Positions 63,601 through 64,000 of a stretch of 64,000 nt of DNA are shown here, in pieces. The notes under the pieces are model-generated. The model was not told the origin of the DNA. It worked only from the letters and a program-made list of their open reading frames with translations, and made no database searches. The position numbers and the translations under genes were made by a program. The first letter of the stretch is position 1, and the number at the start of each line of letters is the position of its first letter. Location: positions 54,412,769 through 54,476,768 of the forward strand of contig NC_133554.1 in assembly GCF_048773025.1 (NCBI RefSeq), written 5' to 3'. This stretch comes from Camelus bactrianus. Taxonomy: Eukaryota; Chordata; Mammalia; Artiodactyla; Camelidae.

Positions 63601-63914
63601 GGCCTCAGCTGCTCCAGGAAGTCAGACACCCCTATCCATTGGGCTGGGGAAGAGGCACTGAATGAGCTTGAAAACTCATTTACTACCACCATCCAGCCCG
63701 CCACCAGATGCTCAGAAACCCGTGAGAACCTAAAGAAGGAAACATCTCACCTTCCCACACATCTGTCGTACCGCAACATGAATTTCCTCTGCCCAGCACA
63801 GTCCCTGCCCCCAGCCCCCTTCTGACCAACTATCCATTCCTTCCTAGATCTGGGACACCGCAGGGCAGGAGCGGTTCCGCAGTGTCACCCATGCTTATTA
63901 CCGAGATGCCCAGG
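11182..63914 (+). CDS. RAB37: RAB37, Rab small GTPase; two alternative 5' cassettes, 3' end outside window
   Basis: RAB37 is a GTP-binding membrane-traffic regulator reported on secretory granules and in exocytosis. Coding exons seen: 1a 11182-11247, 2a 54804-54914, 1b 59225-59317, 2b 62107-62217, 3 63305-63346, 4 63848-63914. Path a is 1a-2a-3-4 and path b is 1b-2b-3-4. All junctions have AG/GT sites and are phase 0 until exon 4, which ends in phase 1. P-loop GDSGVGKT is in both exon 2 versions, and the switch II motif WDTAGQERF is in exon 4. The remaining G domain (NKxD, SAK) and the prenylated C-terminal cysteines lie beyond 64000. The exon 1b protein start MTGTPGA...ATRDGE matches my memory of human RAB37. 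The intron from 1a to 2a (about 43.6 kb) contains CD300LF in antisense. Confidence 0.93.
11248..11814. other. Start of RAB37 intron, no feature
   Basis: Intronic sequence after exon 1a. GC content falls within about 300 bp. The frame that continues from exon 1a past the splice donor is intronic read-through, not coding. Confidence 0.5.
11815..11930 (-). repeat. MIR SINE fragment, minus
   Basis: The reverse-complement MIR pattern is visible: 'gaggaaactcaaatccagag', 'aggtaaagtgacttgcccaa', 'agtaaatggcagagtgct'. Confidence 0.7.
11950..12120 (-). mobile_element. MER5-type DNA transposon remnant (hAT-Charlie)
   Basis: The order 'gaccagcagcactggcatta', 'gcttgttaagaaatgtgaaa', 'cccagacctgctaaatctga', 'tctgtattttaacacaatcc' follows the non-autonomous MER5A consensus as I remember it. 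It is an old internal-deletion copy with no coding potential. Confidence 0.7.
12121..12964. other. Intronic, unassigned
   Basis: AT-rich RAB37 intron without a recognised repeat or gene. Confidence 0.35.
12965..13120 (-). mobile_element. L1 3' fragment, minus
   Basis: 'attttattgaggtataacaa' followed by a degraded 'acaccctgatggattaacac' block is the reverse complement of an L1M 3' terminus. Only a short piece remains. Confidence 0.55.
13245..13475 (+). repeat. MIR SINE
   Basis: MIR pattern in order: 'aggcttggaatcagacc', 'gtgagccttacctttcttat', 'ctataaaataggaataataa' and 'gaaagcattcaataaatggt'. The middle is interrupted or diverged. Confidence 0.7.
13476..15235. other. Intronic, no gene recognised
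   Basis: Mixed sequence inside the RAB37 intron. Short frames up to 115 codons are present on both strands, with no family similarity that I can identify. Confidence 0.35.
15236..15359 (+). repeat. Polypurine (GA-rich) tract
   Basis: 124 bases contain only three pyrimidines (at 15282, 15306 and 15331). It begins as poly-A and passes through GAA, GGA and GAAA motifs. Such strand-asymmetric tracts can form triplex (H-) DNA. A long Ser/Phe/Leu-rich frame on the opposite strand is a by-product. Confidence 0.9.
15360..16550. other. Intronic, no gene recognised
   Basis: Unique-looking sequence without recognised repeats. A minus-strand 122-codon frame at 15793-16161 has no recognised domain. Confidence 0.35.
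16551..16597 (+). repeat. (CA)n microsatellite
   Basis: An uninterrupted CA dinucleotide run of about 23 units, followed by imperfect CGCA/TGCA units. Confidence 0.97.
16976..17195 (-). mobile_element. Cetartiodactyl L1 3' UTR end, minus
   Basis: A poly-T run opens the element, followed by 'tttttattgagttacagtca', 'tttacaatgttgtgtcaaat' and 'ttccctgtgctatacagtat'. This is the reverse complement of the 3' end of L1 copies common in cetartiodactyl genomes. The poly-A tail is preserved, so the insertion is fairly young. Confidence 0.8.
17530..17745 (-). repeat. MIR SINE, minus
   Basis: Clear reverse-complement MIR: 'gtgccagacactgttctaag', 'tttacagatgagtaaactga', 'aacttgcctaaggtcactca', 'aggcagagcccaaattcaaa'. 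Confidence 0.88.
17746..19330. other. Intronic, no gene recognised
   Basis: GC-moderate sequence. A 156-codon minus frame at 18733-19203 and shorter overlapping frames lack recognisable domains and matched splice sites. Confidence 0.35.
19331..19459 (+). repeat. Minisatellite, 15-16-bp unit, about 7-8 copies
   Basis: From 19351 the units can be laid end to end with lengths 15, 15, 15, 16, 16, 16 and 16. Each begins tgtcca, tgccca, tgttca or tgtctg and is C-rich (for example tgtccactccctgccc). A more diverged unit precedes at 19331. The tract is pyrimidine-rich. Confidence 0.8.
19513..19616 (+). repeat. Camelid tRNA-Ala-derived SINE, copy 4
   Basis: Head 'gggtaacagctcagtggtaa', anticodon arm with AGC, B box 'gggttctatcc' and a short A/GA-rich tail. 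A and B boxes are largely intact. Confidence 0.9.
19810..20215. repeat. Ancient interspersed repeat, family not named
   Basis: 'caaaccatcttaagcgaaaa' followed by 'ttggctgatgtaactgagaa', 'tggttgccagcagctccagg', 'ctcattgggctgaaatgggt' and 'ggggtcagtcctgcccaagc' matches a common old mammalian repeat that I recognise by order but cannot name with certainty. Confidence 0.5.
20325..20349 (+). promoter_or_regulatory. CRE, TATA and inverted CCAAT motifs in close order
   Basis: A palindromic TGACGTCA (20325-20332) is followed by TATAAAG (20336-20342) and ATTGG (20345-20349). The arrangement looks like a compact core promoter, but the CCAAT motif lies downstream of TATA, which is unusual, and no gene start follows. 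A function is unproven. Confidence 0.3.
20350..21397. other. Intronic, no gene recognised
   Basis: Locally GC-rich and with overlapping open frames on both strands (up to 125 codons), but without a recognised protein. Confidence 0.35.
21398..21525 (+). repeat. (TG)n microsatellite grading into TA/TG mixture
   Basis: Pure TG from 21398 to 21432, then alternating purine-pyrimidine-rich sequence ('tgtatatatctatgtatgtg', 'atatatatataaac'). It directly precedes an L1 3' end. Confidence 0.92.
21540..21735 (-). mobile_element. Cetartiodactyl L1 3' UTR end, minus
   Basis: 'ttttttattgaagtatagcc', 'caatgttgtgttagtttctg', 'ggaacttgttgtttatctat': same family as the copy at 16976-17195. Confidence 0.82.
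21736..23449. other. Intronic, no gene recognised
   Basis: Nothing beyond short chance frames. Parts near 23040-23200 look unique and could be regulatory, but there is no direct support. Confidence 0.3.
23450..23556 (+). repeat. Tandem duplication, about 53-bp unit, two copies
   Basis: The unit beginning 'gcttcagaaactcccc' and containing 'ttattctggaa' occurs at 23450-23502 and again at 23503-23555 with a few changes. A third partial 'tttttattctggaa' is embedded in the second copy. Confidence 0.85.
23557..26326. other. Intronic, no gene recognised
   Basis: AT-moderate sequence without clear repeats. A small imperfect direct repeat (aagagtataaacagaaag / aagagtgtaaacagaaag) lies near 24460-24515. 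Confidence 0.3.
26327..26412 (-). repeat. Camelid tRNA-Ala-derived SINE, copy 5
   Basis: Reverse-complement SINE: 'tggaggtactggggattgaa', 'ctcaggacctcgtgtatgct', 'aagcatgctctctaccactg', ending at the head 'agctatacc'. Confidence 0.9.
27060..27735 (+). repeat. Ancient interspersed repeat, family not named
   Basis: A characteristic series occurs in order: 'ttcattcagtcaacacatga', 'gtgagtgagacaaagtcccc', 'ggaagaacattctagaaaga', 'tggcttggactaggctggta'. I recognise this order from a widespread old mammalian repeat. The same family appears again at 43570-44420. Confidence 0.55.
27865..28085 (+). repeat. MIR SINE
   Basis: 'ctggagccaaaatgcccaag', 'ctgattcctcatctgtaaaa', 'agggttgtggtgatgattaa' and 'aggaagagtgcctgccatgt' give a nearly complete MIR. 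Confidence 0.88.
28090..28545 (-). mobile_element. ERVL-MaLR LTR fossil (MLT1-like), minus
   Basis: The + strand reads as the reverse complement of a MaLR LTR: 'cctcttgctgctgtaacaaa', 'tctggaggccagaagtctga', 'tgcagggctggttccttctg', 'aatccaggataatctcccca'. LTR sense is therefore the same strand as CD300LF. It is a solo LTR of old mammalian age. Confidence 0.75.
28521..28526 (-). terminator. CD300LF: Polyadenylation signal AATAAA, probable CD300LF 3' end
   Basis: TTTATT on the + strand gives AATAAA on the CD300LF strand, 332 bases beyond the stop codon. It is the first canonical signal after the stop and lies inside the MaLR LTR, near the LTR's own start. Confidence 0.55.
28858..29013 (-). CDS. 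CD300LF: CD300LF exon 7 (C-terminal tail)
   Basis: Acceptor 'ctcattgcag|GCTCCC', phase 0. The exon encodes 51 residues ending STIRKP and TAG at 28860-28858. It holds the ITIM-like HIAYAAL, then EPTYSN, and the ITSM-like TEYSTI. The 3' UTR probably runs to near 28500. Confidence 0.93.
   Translation of the reverse strand, partial: APSPREHIAYAALSLDTLDQEPTYSNTGYLSTHVPSRSHEEPTEYSTIRKP
28858..45125 (-). CDS. CD300LF: CD300LF (CLM-1/IREM-1), inhibitory myeloid Ig receptor, complete
   Basis: Seven coding exons on the minus strand: 45125-45083, 34488-34159, 32755-32671, 31906-31794, 30014-29992, 29665-29516, 29013-28858. Lengths 43, 330, 85, 113, 23, 150 and 156 join in phase to 299 codons plus a stop; human CD300LF, as I recall, has 290. 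Domains: signal peptide 1 to about 16; IgV 17-124 with C37-C105 and the CD300-type extra pair C51-C59; Thr-rich stalk 125-157; transmembrane helix about 159-182; tail with ICYANL (Y209), VEYVTM (Y245), IAYAAL (Y258) and TEYSTI (Y293). In the family, phosphorylated tail tyrosines recruit SHP phosphatases and PI3K in myeloid cells, and the receptor binds lipids such as phosphatidylserine. [22 protein letters not shown] and [10 protein letters not shown] are near-identical to the human protein. It lies antisense within RAB37. Confidence 0.95.
29516..29665 (-). CDS. CD300LF: CD300LF exon 6 (tail, ITIM and YxxM)
   Basis: Acceptor 'cctctcctag|GTG' and donor 'ATG|gtatgt', both phase 0; 50 residues. 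It starts [14 protein letters not shown], which is close to human VLQPLEGDLCYADL, and ends VEVEYVTM. A Ser-run (SRSSSSS) lies in the middle. The YVTM motif fits p85/PI3K binding. Confidence 0.94.
29992..30014 (-). CDS. CD300LF: CD300LF exon 5 (23-bp microexon)
   Basis: 'ttttag|CT GCT GGG ATG TCC GCA GAG CAG|gtaaga'. It encodes AAGMSAEQ across the junction; human has AAGMSPEQ. The short length and phase (1 to 0) fit exactly between the transmembrane exon and exon 6. Confidence 0.9.
30100..30215 (+). repeat. MIR SINE fragment
   Basis: 'ctgggacattggtcacttca', 'cctctctgagctctgagctt' and 'ccatttctccatct' match the central MIR region. Confidence 0.6.
30216..31178. other. CD300LF intron 4, no feature recognised
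   Basis: Intronic sequence with C-rich stretches and chance frames. Confidence 0.35.
31179..31395 (+). repeat. Imperfect (TG)n-rich tract
   Basis: Repeated TGTG units broken by CA/GCA changes, ending in a pure stretch of about 20 bases near 31370-31391. Long Cys/Val/His-rich frames here are artefacts of the repeat. Confidence 0.8.
31794..31906 (-). CDS. CD300LF: CD300LF exon 4 (transmembrane helix)
   Basis: Acceptor 'gttgttcgcag|C AGT', donor 'AAAG|gtgaag'. Encodes [16 protein letters not shown]..., a hydrophobic helix of about 23 residues followed by the basic stop-transfer RMMKRQKK. Human has LSVLLPLIFT and RMMKYQQK at the same place. Confidence 0.94.
31907..32224. other. CD300LF intron 3, unassigned part
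   Basis: No feature recognised between the transmembrane exon and the MaLR LTR. Confidence 0.4.
32225..32555 (+). mobile_element. ERVL-MaLR LTR fossil (MLT1-like)
   Basis: 'agatctttgcagatgtcgtc', 'gttaagatgaggtcatactg', 'ccaatgactggtgttcttat' and 'accctgccgacagcttgatt' follow MaLR LTR order on the + strand. Solo, old, and antisense to CD300LF in whose intron it lies. Confidence 0.75.
32671..32755 (-). CDS. CD300LF: CD300LF exon 3 (Thr-rich stalk)
   Basis: Phase 1 to phase 2, 85 bp. Encodes [16 protein letters not shown] and then [11 protein letters not shown], an O-glycosylation-prone stalk between Ig domain and membrane. Donor 'GGCAG|gtaagc' is strong. The acceptor 'agctgcag|TG' has a weak pyrimidine tract, so the 5' end is the least certain of the seven exons. 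The phase fits perfectly, and APVT is shared with human. Confidence 0.8.
32756..34158. other. CD300LF intron 2
   Basis: GC-rich intron with overlapping open frames on both strands that do not resemble proteins. A short MIR-like piece lies around 33235-33355 ('ggcttctaagatggggatgc', 'ttgtcaggattcaaggagac'). Confidence 0.5.
34159..34488 (-). CDS. CD300LF: CD300LF exon 2 (Ig V domain)
   Basis: Acceptor 'tgtgttttccag|GT', donor 'GACCCAG|gtaaga', 330 bp, phase 1 to 1. It encodes the complete V domain: GSLTVQC, the WWCRG motif, the extra Cys at [18 protein letters not shown] with one N-glycosylation site (NRS), and [10 protein letters not shown]. One exon per V domain is the CD300 family rule. Confidence 0.96.
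34489..35084. other. CD300LF intron 1, left part
   Basis: No gene or clear repeat recognised. Confidence 0.35.
35085..35265 (-). mobile_element. L1 fragment, minus
   Basis: 'ttgtcaaaaagcaaatctgt', 'ccattctgttccgttgatcc', 'atttgtctgtccttatgcca' and 'tctgtcttgaacactgtaac' are the reverse complement of the 3' part of L1 ORF2. Confidence 0.75.
35266..36364. other. CD300LF intron 1, AT-rich unassigned
   Basis: Mostly AT-rich, probably decayed LINE sequence, but no family assigned. Confidence 0.3.
36365..36840 (-). mobile_element. L1 3' end (L1MA/MB type), minus
   Basis: Reverse complement of an L1 3' end: 'gttgtgcaaccattaactct', 'ggcaaccactaatctacttt', 'tctggcttctttcacttagc', 'ttcctttttatggctgaata'. 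Truncated at the junction with the next copy. Confidence 0.88.
36841..37350 (+). mobile_element. L1 3' end, plus, head-to-head with the previous copy
   Basis: Sense L1 3' end: 'ggaaattctactcctaggta', 'actcaaatgcccaccaacag', 'gatcccacttacgtgaaggt', terminus 'actgtatgtaaattatacct'. It begins exactly where the minus copy ends. Confidence 0.88.
37574..37665 (-). repeat. Camelid tRNA-Ala-derived SINE, copy 6
   Basis: Poly-T tail, 'gtggaggtcctggggattga', 'acccaggaccttgtgcatac' and head 'tctaccactgagctgtaccc'. Confidence 0.92.
37666..40920 (+). mobile_element. Old L1 LINE, ORF2 to 3' end, interrupted by a SINE
   Basis: ORF2-type blocks are recognisable: 'agacccatacagcttcaatg', 'taatcttgatgccaaaatct', 'gttgggtttatgccaagaat', 'gagcatctcaacagatgcag'. 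Further on come 3'-end blocks such as 'aatagcaataagaaaggaaa'. The frame is riddled with changes. The copy spans about 3 kb once the SINE is removed. Confidence 0.7.
39923..40079 (+). repeat. Camelid tRNA-Ala-derived SINE, copy 7
   Basis: 'ggggagggtatatacgtcaa', anticodon arm with AGC, 'gtcctgggtttaatcctcag', and a long A/AAT-rich tail. It is inserted in an older L1. Confidence 0.92.
40965..41355 (+). mobile_element. ERVL-MaLR LTR fossil
   Basis: 'aactttgcagatgtaattaa', 'agattatcctggattatctt', 'ataatcacaaaggtccttat' and 'gttgttttaagccactaagt' in order identify a MaLR LTR. Solo and old, in CD300LF intron 1. Confidence 0.8.
41356..42849. other. CD300LF intron 1, no gene recognised
   Basis: No clear repeat. 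Several unremarkable frames under 100 codons. Confidence 0.35.
42850..43515 (-). mobile_element. L1 3' end (L1MA/MB type), minus
   Basis: Reverse-complement L1: 'ttattgagatataattcata', 'tttgtgtctggactctttca', 'ggctgaatagtattccatgg', 'tggatatatacctaggagtg', 'gctgcaccattttacattcc'. Confidence 0.9.
43570..44420 (+). repeat. Ancient interspersed repeat, same family as 27060-27735
   Basis: 'gcaaaggccctgaggcagga', 'aggccagtgtggctggagtg', 'gaagtcattggagggttttg', 'tggagttgccgaacacagga', 'aggagtcatctgtatagaga' occur in the order of a familiar old mammalian repeat that I cannot name. Confidence 0.6.
44421..45082. other. CD300LF intron 1, right end
   Basis: Unassigned intronic sequence next to exon 1. 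Confidence 0.4.
45083..45125 (-). CDS. CD300LF: CD300LF exon 1 (signal peptide)
   Basis: ATG at 45125, then [14 protein letters not shown] plus the first base of Gly, donor 'TTTCAG|gtgagt', phase 1. This is the first in-frame ATG. Human begins MPLLTLYLLLFWLSG. The hydrophobic leader is split from the Ig exon at the usual CD300 position. Confidence 0.94.
45126..45245 (-). promoter_or_regulatory. CD300LF: CD300LF 5' leader and proximal promoter with ETS/PU.1-like site
   Basis: On the CD300LF strand there is GAGGAAGTG (45236-45228), a good PU.1/ETS match, followed by purine-rich sequence with a GCGAAAGC element and then the leader. There is no TATA box. PU.1-driven, TATA-less promoters are usual for myeloid genes. 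The leader holds a small upstream frame at 45190-45161. The exact start of transcription is unknown. Confidence 0.5.
45141..45212 (-). repeat. Inverted repeat arm A (CD300LF leader)
   Basis: Read on the minus strand, these bases align without gaps to + strand 45621-45691 with about 86% identity. See the findings. Confidence 0.88.
45621..45691 (+). repeat. Inverted repeat arm B (copy of CD300LF leader)
   Basis: 'cgaaagcagaagggttggaa' followed by 'gaaggaggctgtag' and 'aggctccacca' copies the CD300LF leader in the opposite orientation, about 410 bp away. Similarity stops before a signal-peptide ATG would be expected. Confidence 0.88.
45692..46984. other. RAB37 intron, no gene recognised
   Basis: No recognised repeat or gene; short frames only. 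Confidence 0.35.
46985..47170 (+). repeat. TG/CG alternating purine-pyrimidine tract
   Basis: Bases 46985-47008 alternate pyrimidine and purine perfectly (24 nt, including CGCGCGCGC). They are followed by an irregular TG-rich stretch to about 47170. Such DNA readily adopts the Z form. Confidence 0.85.
47235..47362 (+). repeat. Diverged direct repeat, copy 1
   Basis: Shares 'cctgtatcgaaagggctggc' and flanking sequence with 48871-48999. Probably an unclassified interspersed repeat or a small local duplication. Confidence 0.75.
48500..48650 (-). mobile_element. L1 fragment, minus
   Basis: 'attacaaaagcaacacatgt' and the A-rich 'gaaaaataaattgtgaaata' stretch resemble the reverse complement of an L1M 3' UTR. 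Weak. Confidence 0.4.
48871..48999 (+). repeat. Diverged direct repeat, copy 2
   Basis: 'cctgtattgaaagggccggg', 'ctctctctcccactgggtta', 'gaaggtcca' align with 47235-47362 in the same orientation, roughly 80% identical over the last 95 bases. Confidence 0.75.
49240..49425 (-). repeat. MIR SINE, minus
   Basis: 'attgcattgaatcctcacta', 'aagaaatcaaggctcagaga', 'tccagggtcacatggctagt' and 'gtcaggattcaaccctgggt' show the reverse-complement MIR. Confidence 0.88.
49426..50119. other. RAB37 intron, no gene recognised
   Basis: No feature recognised. Confidence 0.35.
50120..51110 (-). mobile_element. L1 3' region (L1M class), minus
   Basis: Reverse-complement L1M 3' pattern: 'ccagagacatccactgttaa', 'ggtaaccactgtcagcctct', 'cagtgagcagccttgtgcac', 'gagttgctgagtcaaaggaa', 'tgcctgcttccccaggcctc'. 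Possibly two fragments. Confidence 0.65.
51111..51495. repeat. Ancient interspersed repeat, family not named
   Basis: 'tatcagggttctctaaaaaa', 'gatttatttcaaggaattgg', 'ggcaagtccaaaatctgtag', 'ggataaggcccacccggatt' follow a common mammalian repeat that I recognise in order but cannot assign. Confidence 0.55.
51574..51685 (-). repeat. Camelid tRNA-Ala-derived SINE, copy 8
   Basis: 'agtggaggtactggggatgg', 'agcccaggacctcatgcatg', then head 'cctgagctctaccttccctc'. The anticodon region has drifted (ctcggtatgcc). Confidence 0.88.
51700..54585. other. RAB37 intron, no gene recognised
   Basis: Mixed sequence. A poly-A run at about 51727-51743 and a short (CATT)n at about 53910-53928 are the only simple features. 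Chance frames only. Confidence 0.4.
54586..54629 (+). repeat. (TG)22 microsatellite upstream of RAB37 exon 2a
   Basis: 44 uninterrupted bases of TG, followed by CGTGCACGCACATG. It ends 174 bases before the exon 2a acceptor. Confidence 0.97.
54804..54914 (+). CDS. RAB37: RAB37 exon 2a (alternative P-loop/switch I exon)
   Basis: 111 bp, phase 0 at both ends, acceptor 'ctccctttcag|ACC', donor 'ACA|gtaagc'. It encodes [18 protein letters not shown] and then [19 protein letters not shown]. It contains the full P-loop and the switch I threonine (ATVG). Against exon 2b, 22 of 37 residues are identical. The effector motif reads VGIGF instead of VGIDF. It joins exon 1a upstream and exon 3 (NKVVTVDG) downstream in frame. 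Confidence 0.92.
54915..57429. other. RAB37 intron between exons 2a and 1b
   Basis: GC-rich intron with overlapping frames on both strands, no recognised protein. The frame that continues past exon 2a is intronic read-through. Confidence 0.4.
57430..57690. repeat. L2 and MER5-like fragments
   Basis: 'accttcagtggctcactact' with 'ataaggtctaaatccatc' resembles L2 (57460-57545). 'ggtggttttcaaacactcat' with 'tctcagcagaccctgagccc' resembles a MER5-type DNA transposon (57545-57690). Both are heavily diverged. Confidence 0.45.
57691..58699. other. RAB37 intron, no gene recognised
   Basis: GC-rich and frame-rich on both strands, with no recognised protein. Confidence 0.4.
58700..59224 (+). promoter_or_regulatory. 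RAB37: Proximal RAB37 promoter, CpG island
   Basis: From about 58735 the sequence is very GC-rich with many CpG dinucleotides (for example 'cgcgcccccgcgagagagcc', 'cggccgcggcggcggagggg'), continuing to about 59420. There is no TATA box. The island surrounds exon 1b, fitting a broad CpG-island promoter. A 334-codon minus-strand frame here reflects GC content, not a gene. Confidence 0.75.
59225..59317 (+). CDS. RAB37: RAB37 exon 1b (main N-terminus)
   Basis: ATG at 59225. 31 codons, [14 protein letters not shown] and then [17 protein letters not shown], donor 'GGCAAG|gtgggt', phase 0. It is nearly identical to the human RAB37 start as I recall it (MTGTPGAVATRDGE...). It pairs with exon 2b: [11 protein letters not shown]. 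Confidence 0.95.
59318..62106. other. RAB37 intron between exons 1b and 2b
   Basis: GC-rich intron. Frames of up to 178 codons exist on both strands but show no recognised domain. Confidence 0.45.
62107..62217 (+). CDS. RAB37: RAB37 exon 2b (main P-loop/switch I exon)
   Basis: 111 bp, phase 0 at both ends, acceptor 'ccccatctcctag|GTG', donor 'AGG|gtgagg'. It encodes [18 protein letters not shown] and then [20 protein letters not shown]-loop GDSGVGKT and switch I threonine are present, with the standard Rab effector motif VGIDF. Confidence 0.96.
62218..63304. other. RAB37 intron 2b-3
   Basis: GC-rich intron. A 212-codon minus frame at 62563-63201 has no recognised domain and crosses no plausible exon structure. 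Confidence 0.45.
63305..63346 (+). CDS. RAB37: RAB37 exon 3 (42 bp, shared)
   Basis: 'ctgtctttcag|AAC', donor 'CTGCAG|gtgaga'. It encodes [14 protein letters not shown], the interswitch beta strands, phase 0 at both ends. It accepts either exon 2a or exon 2b. Confidence 0.95.
63347..63847. other. RAB37 intron 3-4
   Basis: No feature recognised apart from the flanking splice sites. Confidence 0.5.
63848..63914 (+). CDS. RAB37: RAB37 exon 4 (switch II)
   Basis: Acceptor 'attccttcctag|ATC', donor 'CCAGG|gtaagt', ends phase 1. It encodes [20 protein letters not shown] plus AQ. DTAGQ is the switch II catalytic motif. The next exon, expected to continue the protein with ALLLLYDI, lies beyond the window. 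Confidence 0.95.
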
Positions 63915-64000
63915 GTAAGTCCCTCACGCACTCCACCTCCTCCCCCCAGCTCACTTCGAGCAACATCCACCCTTCAGCCCCAAGTCACCTGTGTGACCTC

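Noticed and set aside
1-64000. CRISPR arrays, bacterial operons, ribosomal RNA genes
   Set aside because: None seen. Interspersed repeats, intron-exon structure and gene families show a mammalian nuclear genome.

Overview
This is a mammalian nuclear genome window, most likely from a camelid (camel, llama or alpaca). The main clue is eight copies, on both strands, of a SINE whose head is a tRNA-Ala(AGC)-like sequence. It has an intact internal pol III A box and B box and an A-rich tail, as in the camelid-specific tRNA-derived SINEs. Cetartiodactyl-type L1 3' ends and old mammalian repeats (MIR, L2, L1M, HAL1, MER5, ERVL-MaLR LTRs) fill much of the rest. The gene content matches the CD300/RAB37 cluster of human chromosome 17q25.

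Two protein-coding genes are supported. RAB37, a Rab small GTPase of secretory granules, lies on the + strand and runs off the right edge. It has two alternative starts. Exon 1a is at 11182-11247 behind a GC-rich upstream region, and exon 1b is at 59225-59317 in a CpG island. Each start has its own version of exon 2, which encodes the P-loop and switch I: exon 2a at 54804-54914 and exon 2b at 62107-62217. The two exon-2 versions are both 111 bp, have the same phase and about 59% identical residues, and both join shared exon 3 (63305-63346) and exon 4 (63848-63914). CD300LF, an inhibitory myeloid Ig receptor, lies on the - strand with all seven coding exons between 28858 and 45125. It sits inside the roughly 43.6-kb RAB37 intron between exons 1a and 2a. 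I can join its exons with consistent splice phases into a 299-residue protein: signal peptide, one V-type Ig domain, Thr-rich stalk, transmembrane helix and a tail with several tyrosine motifs.

Layout: 1-10.3 kb is repeat-rich upstream DNA (two HAL1/L1-type LINEs, L1 3' end, LTR fossils, SINEs). 10.6-11.25 kb is the distal RAB37 promoter and exon 1a. 11.3-28 kb is intron with scattered MIR, MER5, L1 and SINE copies, a (CA)n, a polypurine tract, a minisatellite and a possible cryptic promoter. 28.1-28.5 kb is a MaLR LTR that supplies the only AATAAA seen just downstream of the CD300LF stop. 28.86-45.24 kb is CD300LF with L1, SINE and MaLR copies in its introns. 45.24-54.8 kb is the remaining RAB37 intron, including a small inverted copy of the CD300LF 5' leader. 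54.8-64 kb holds the other RAB37 exons.

Likely most noteworthy: the paired promoter-plus-P-loop exon cassettes of RAB37, with Asp replaced by Gly in the effector region of one version; the inverted duplicate of the CD300LF 5' leader; the LTR-associated polyadenylation signal; and several hairpin, purine and Z-prone tracts. Exon calls rest on reading frame, splice sites and recalled human protein sequences. No database search was possible.
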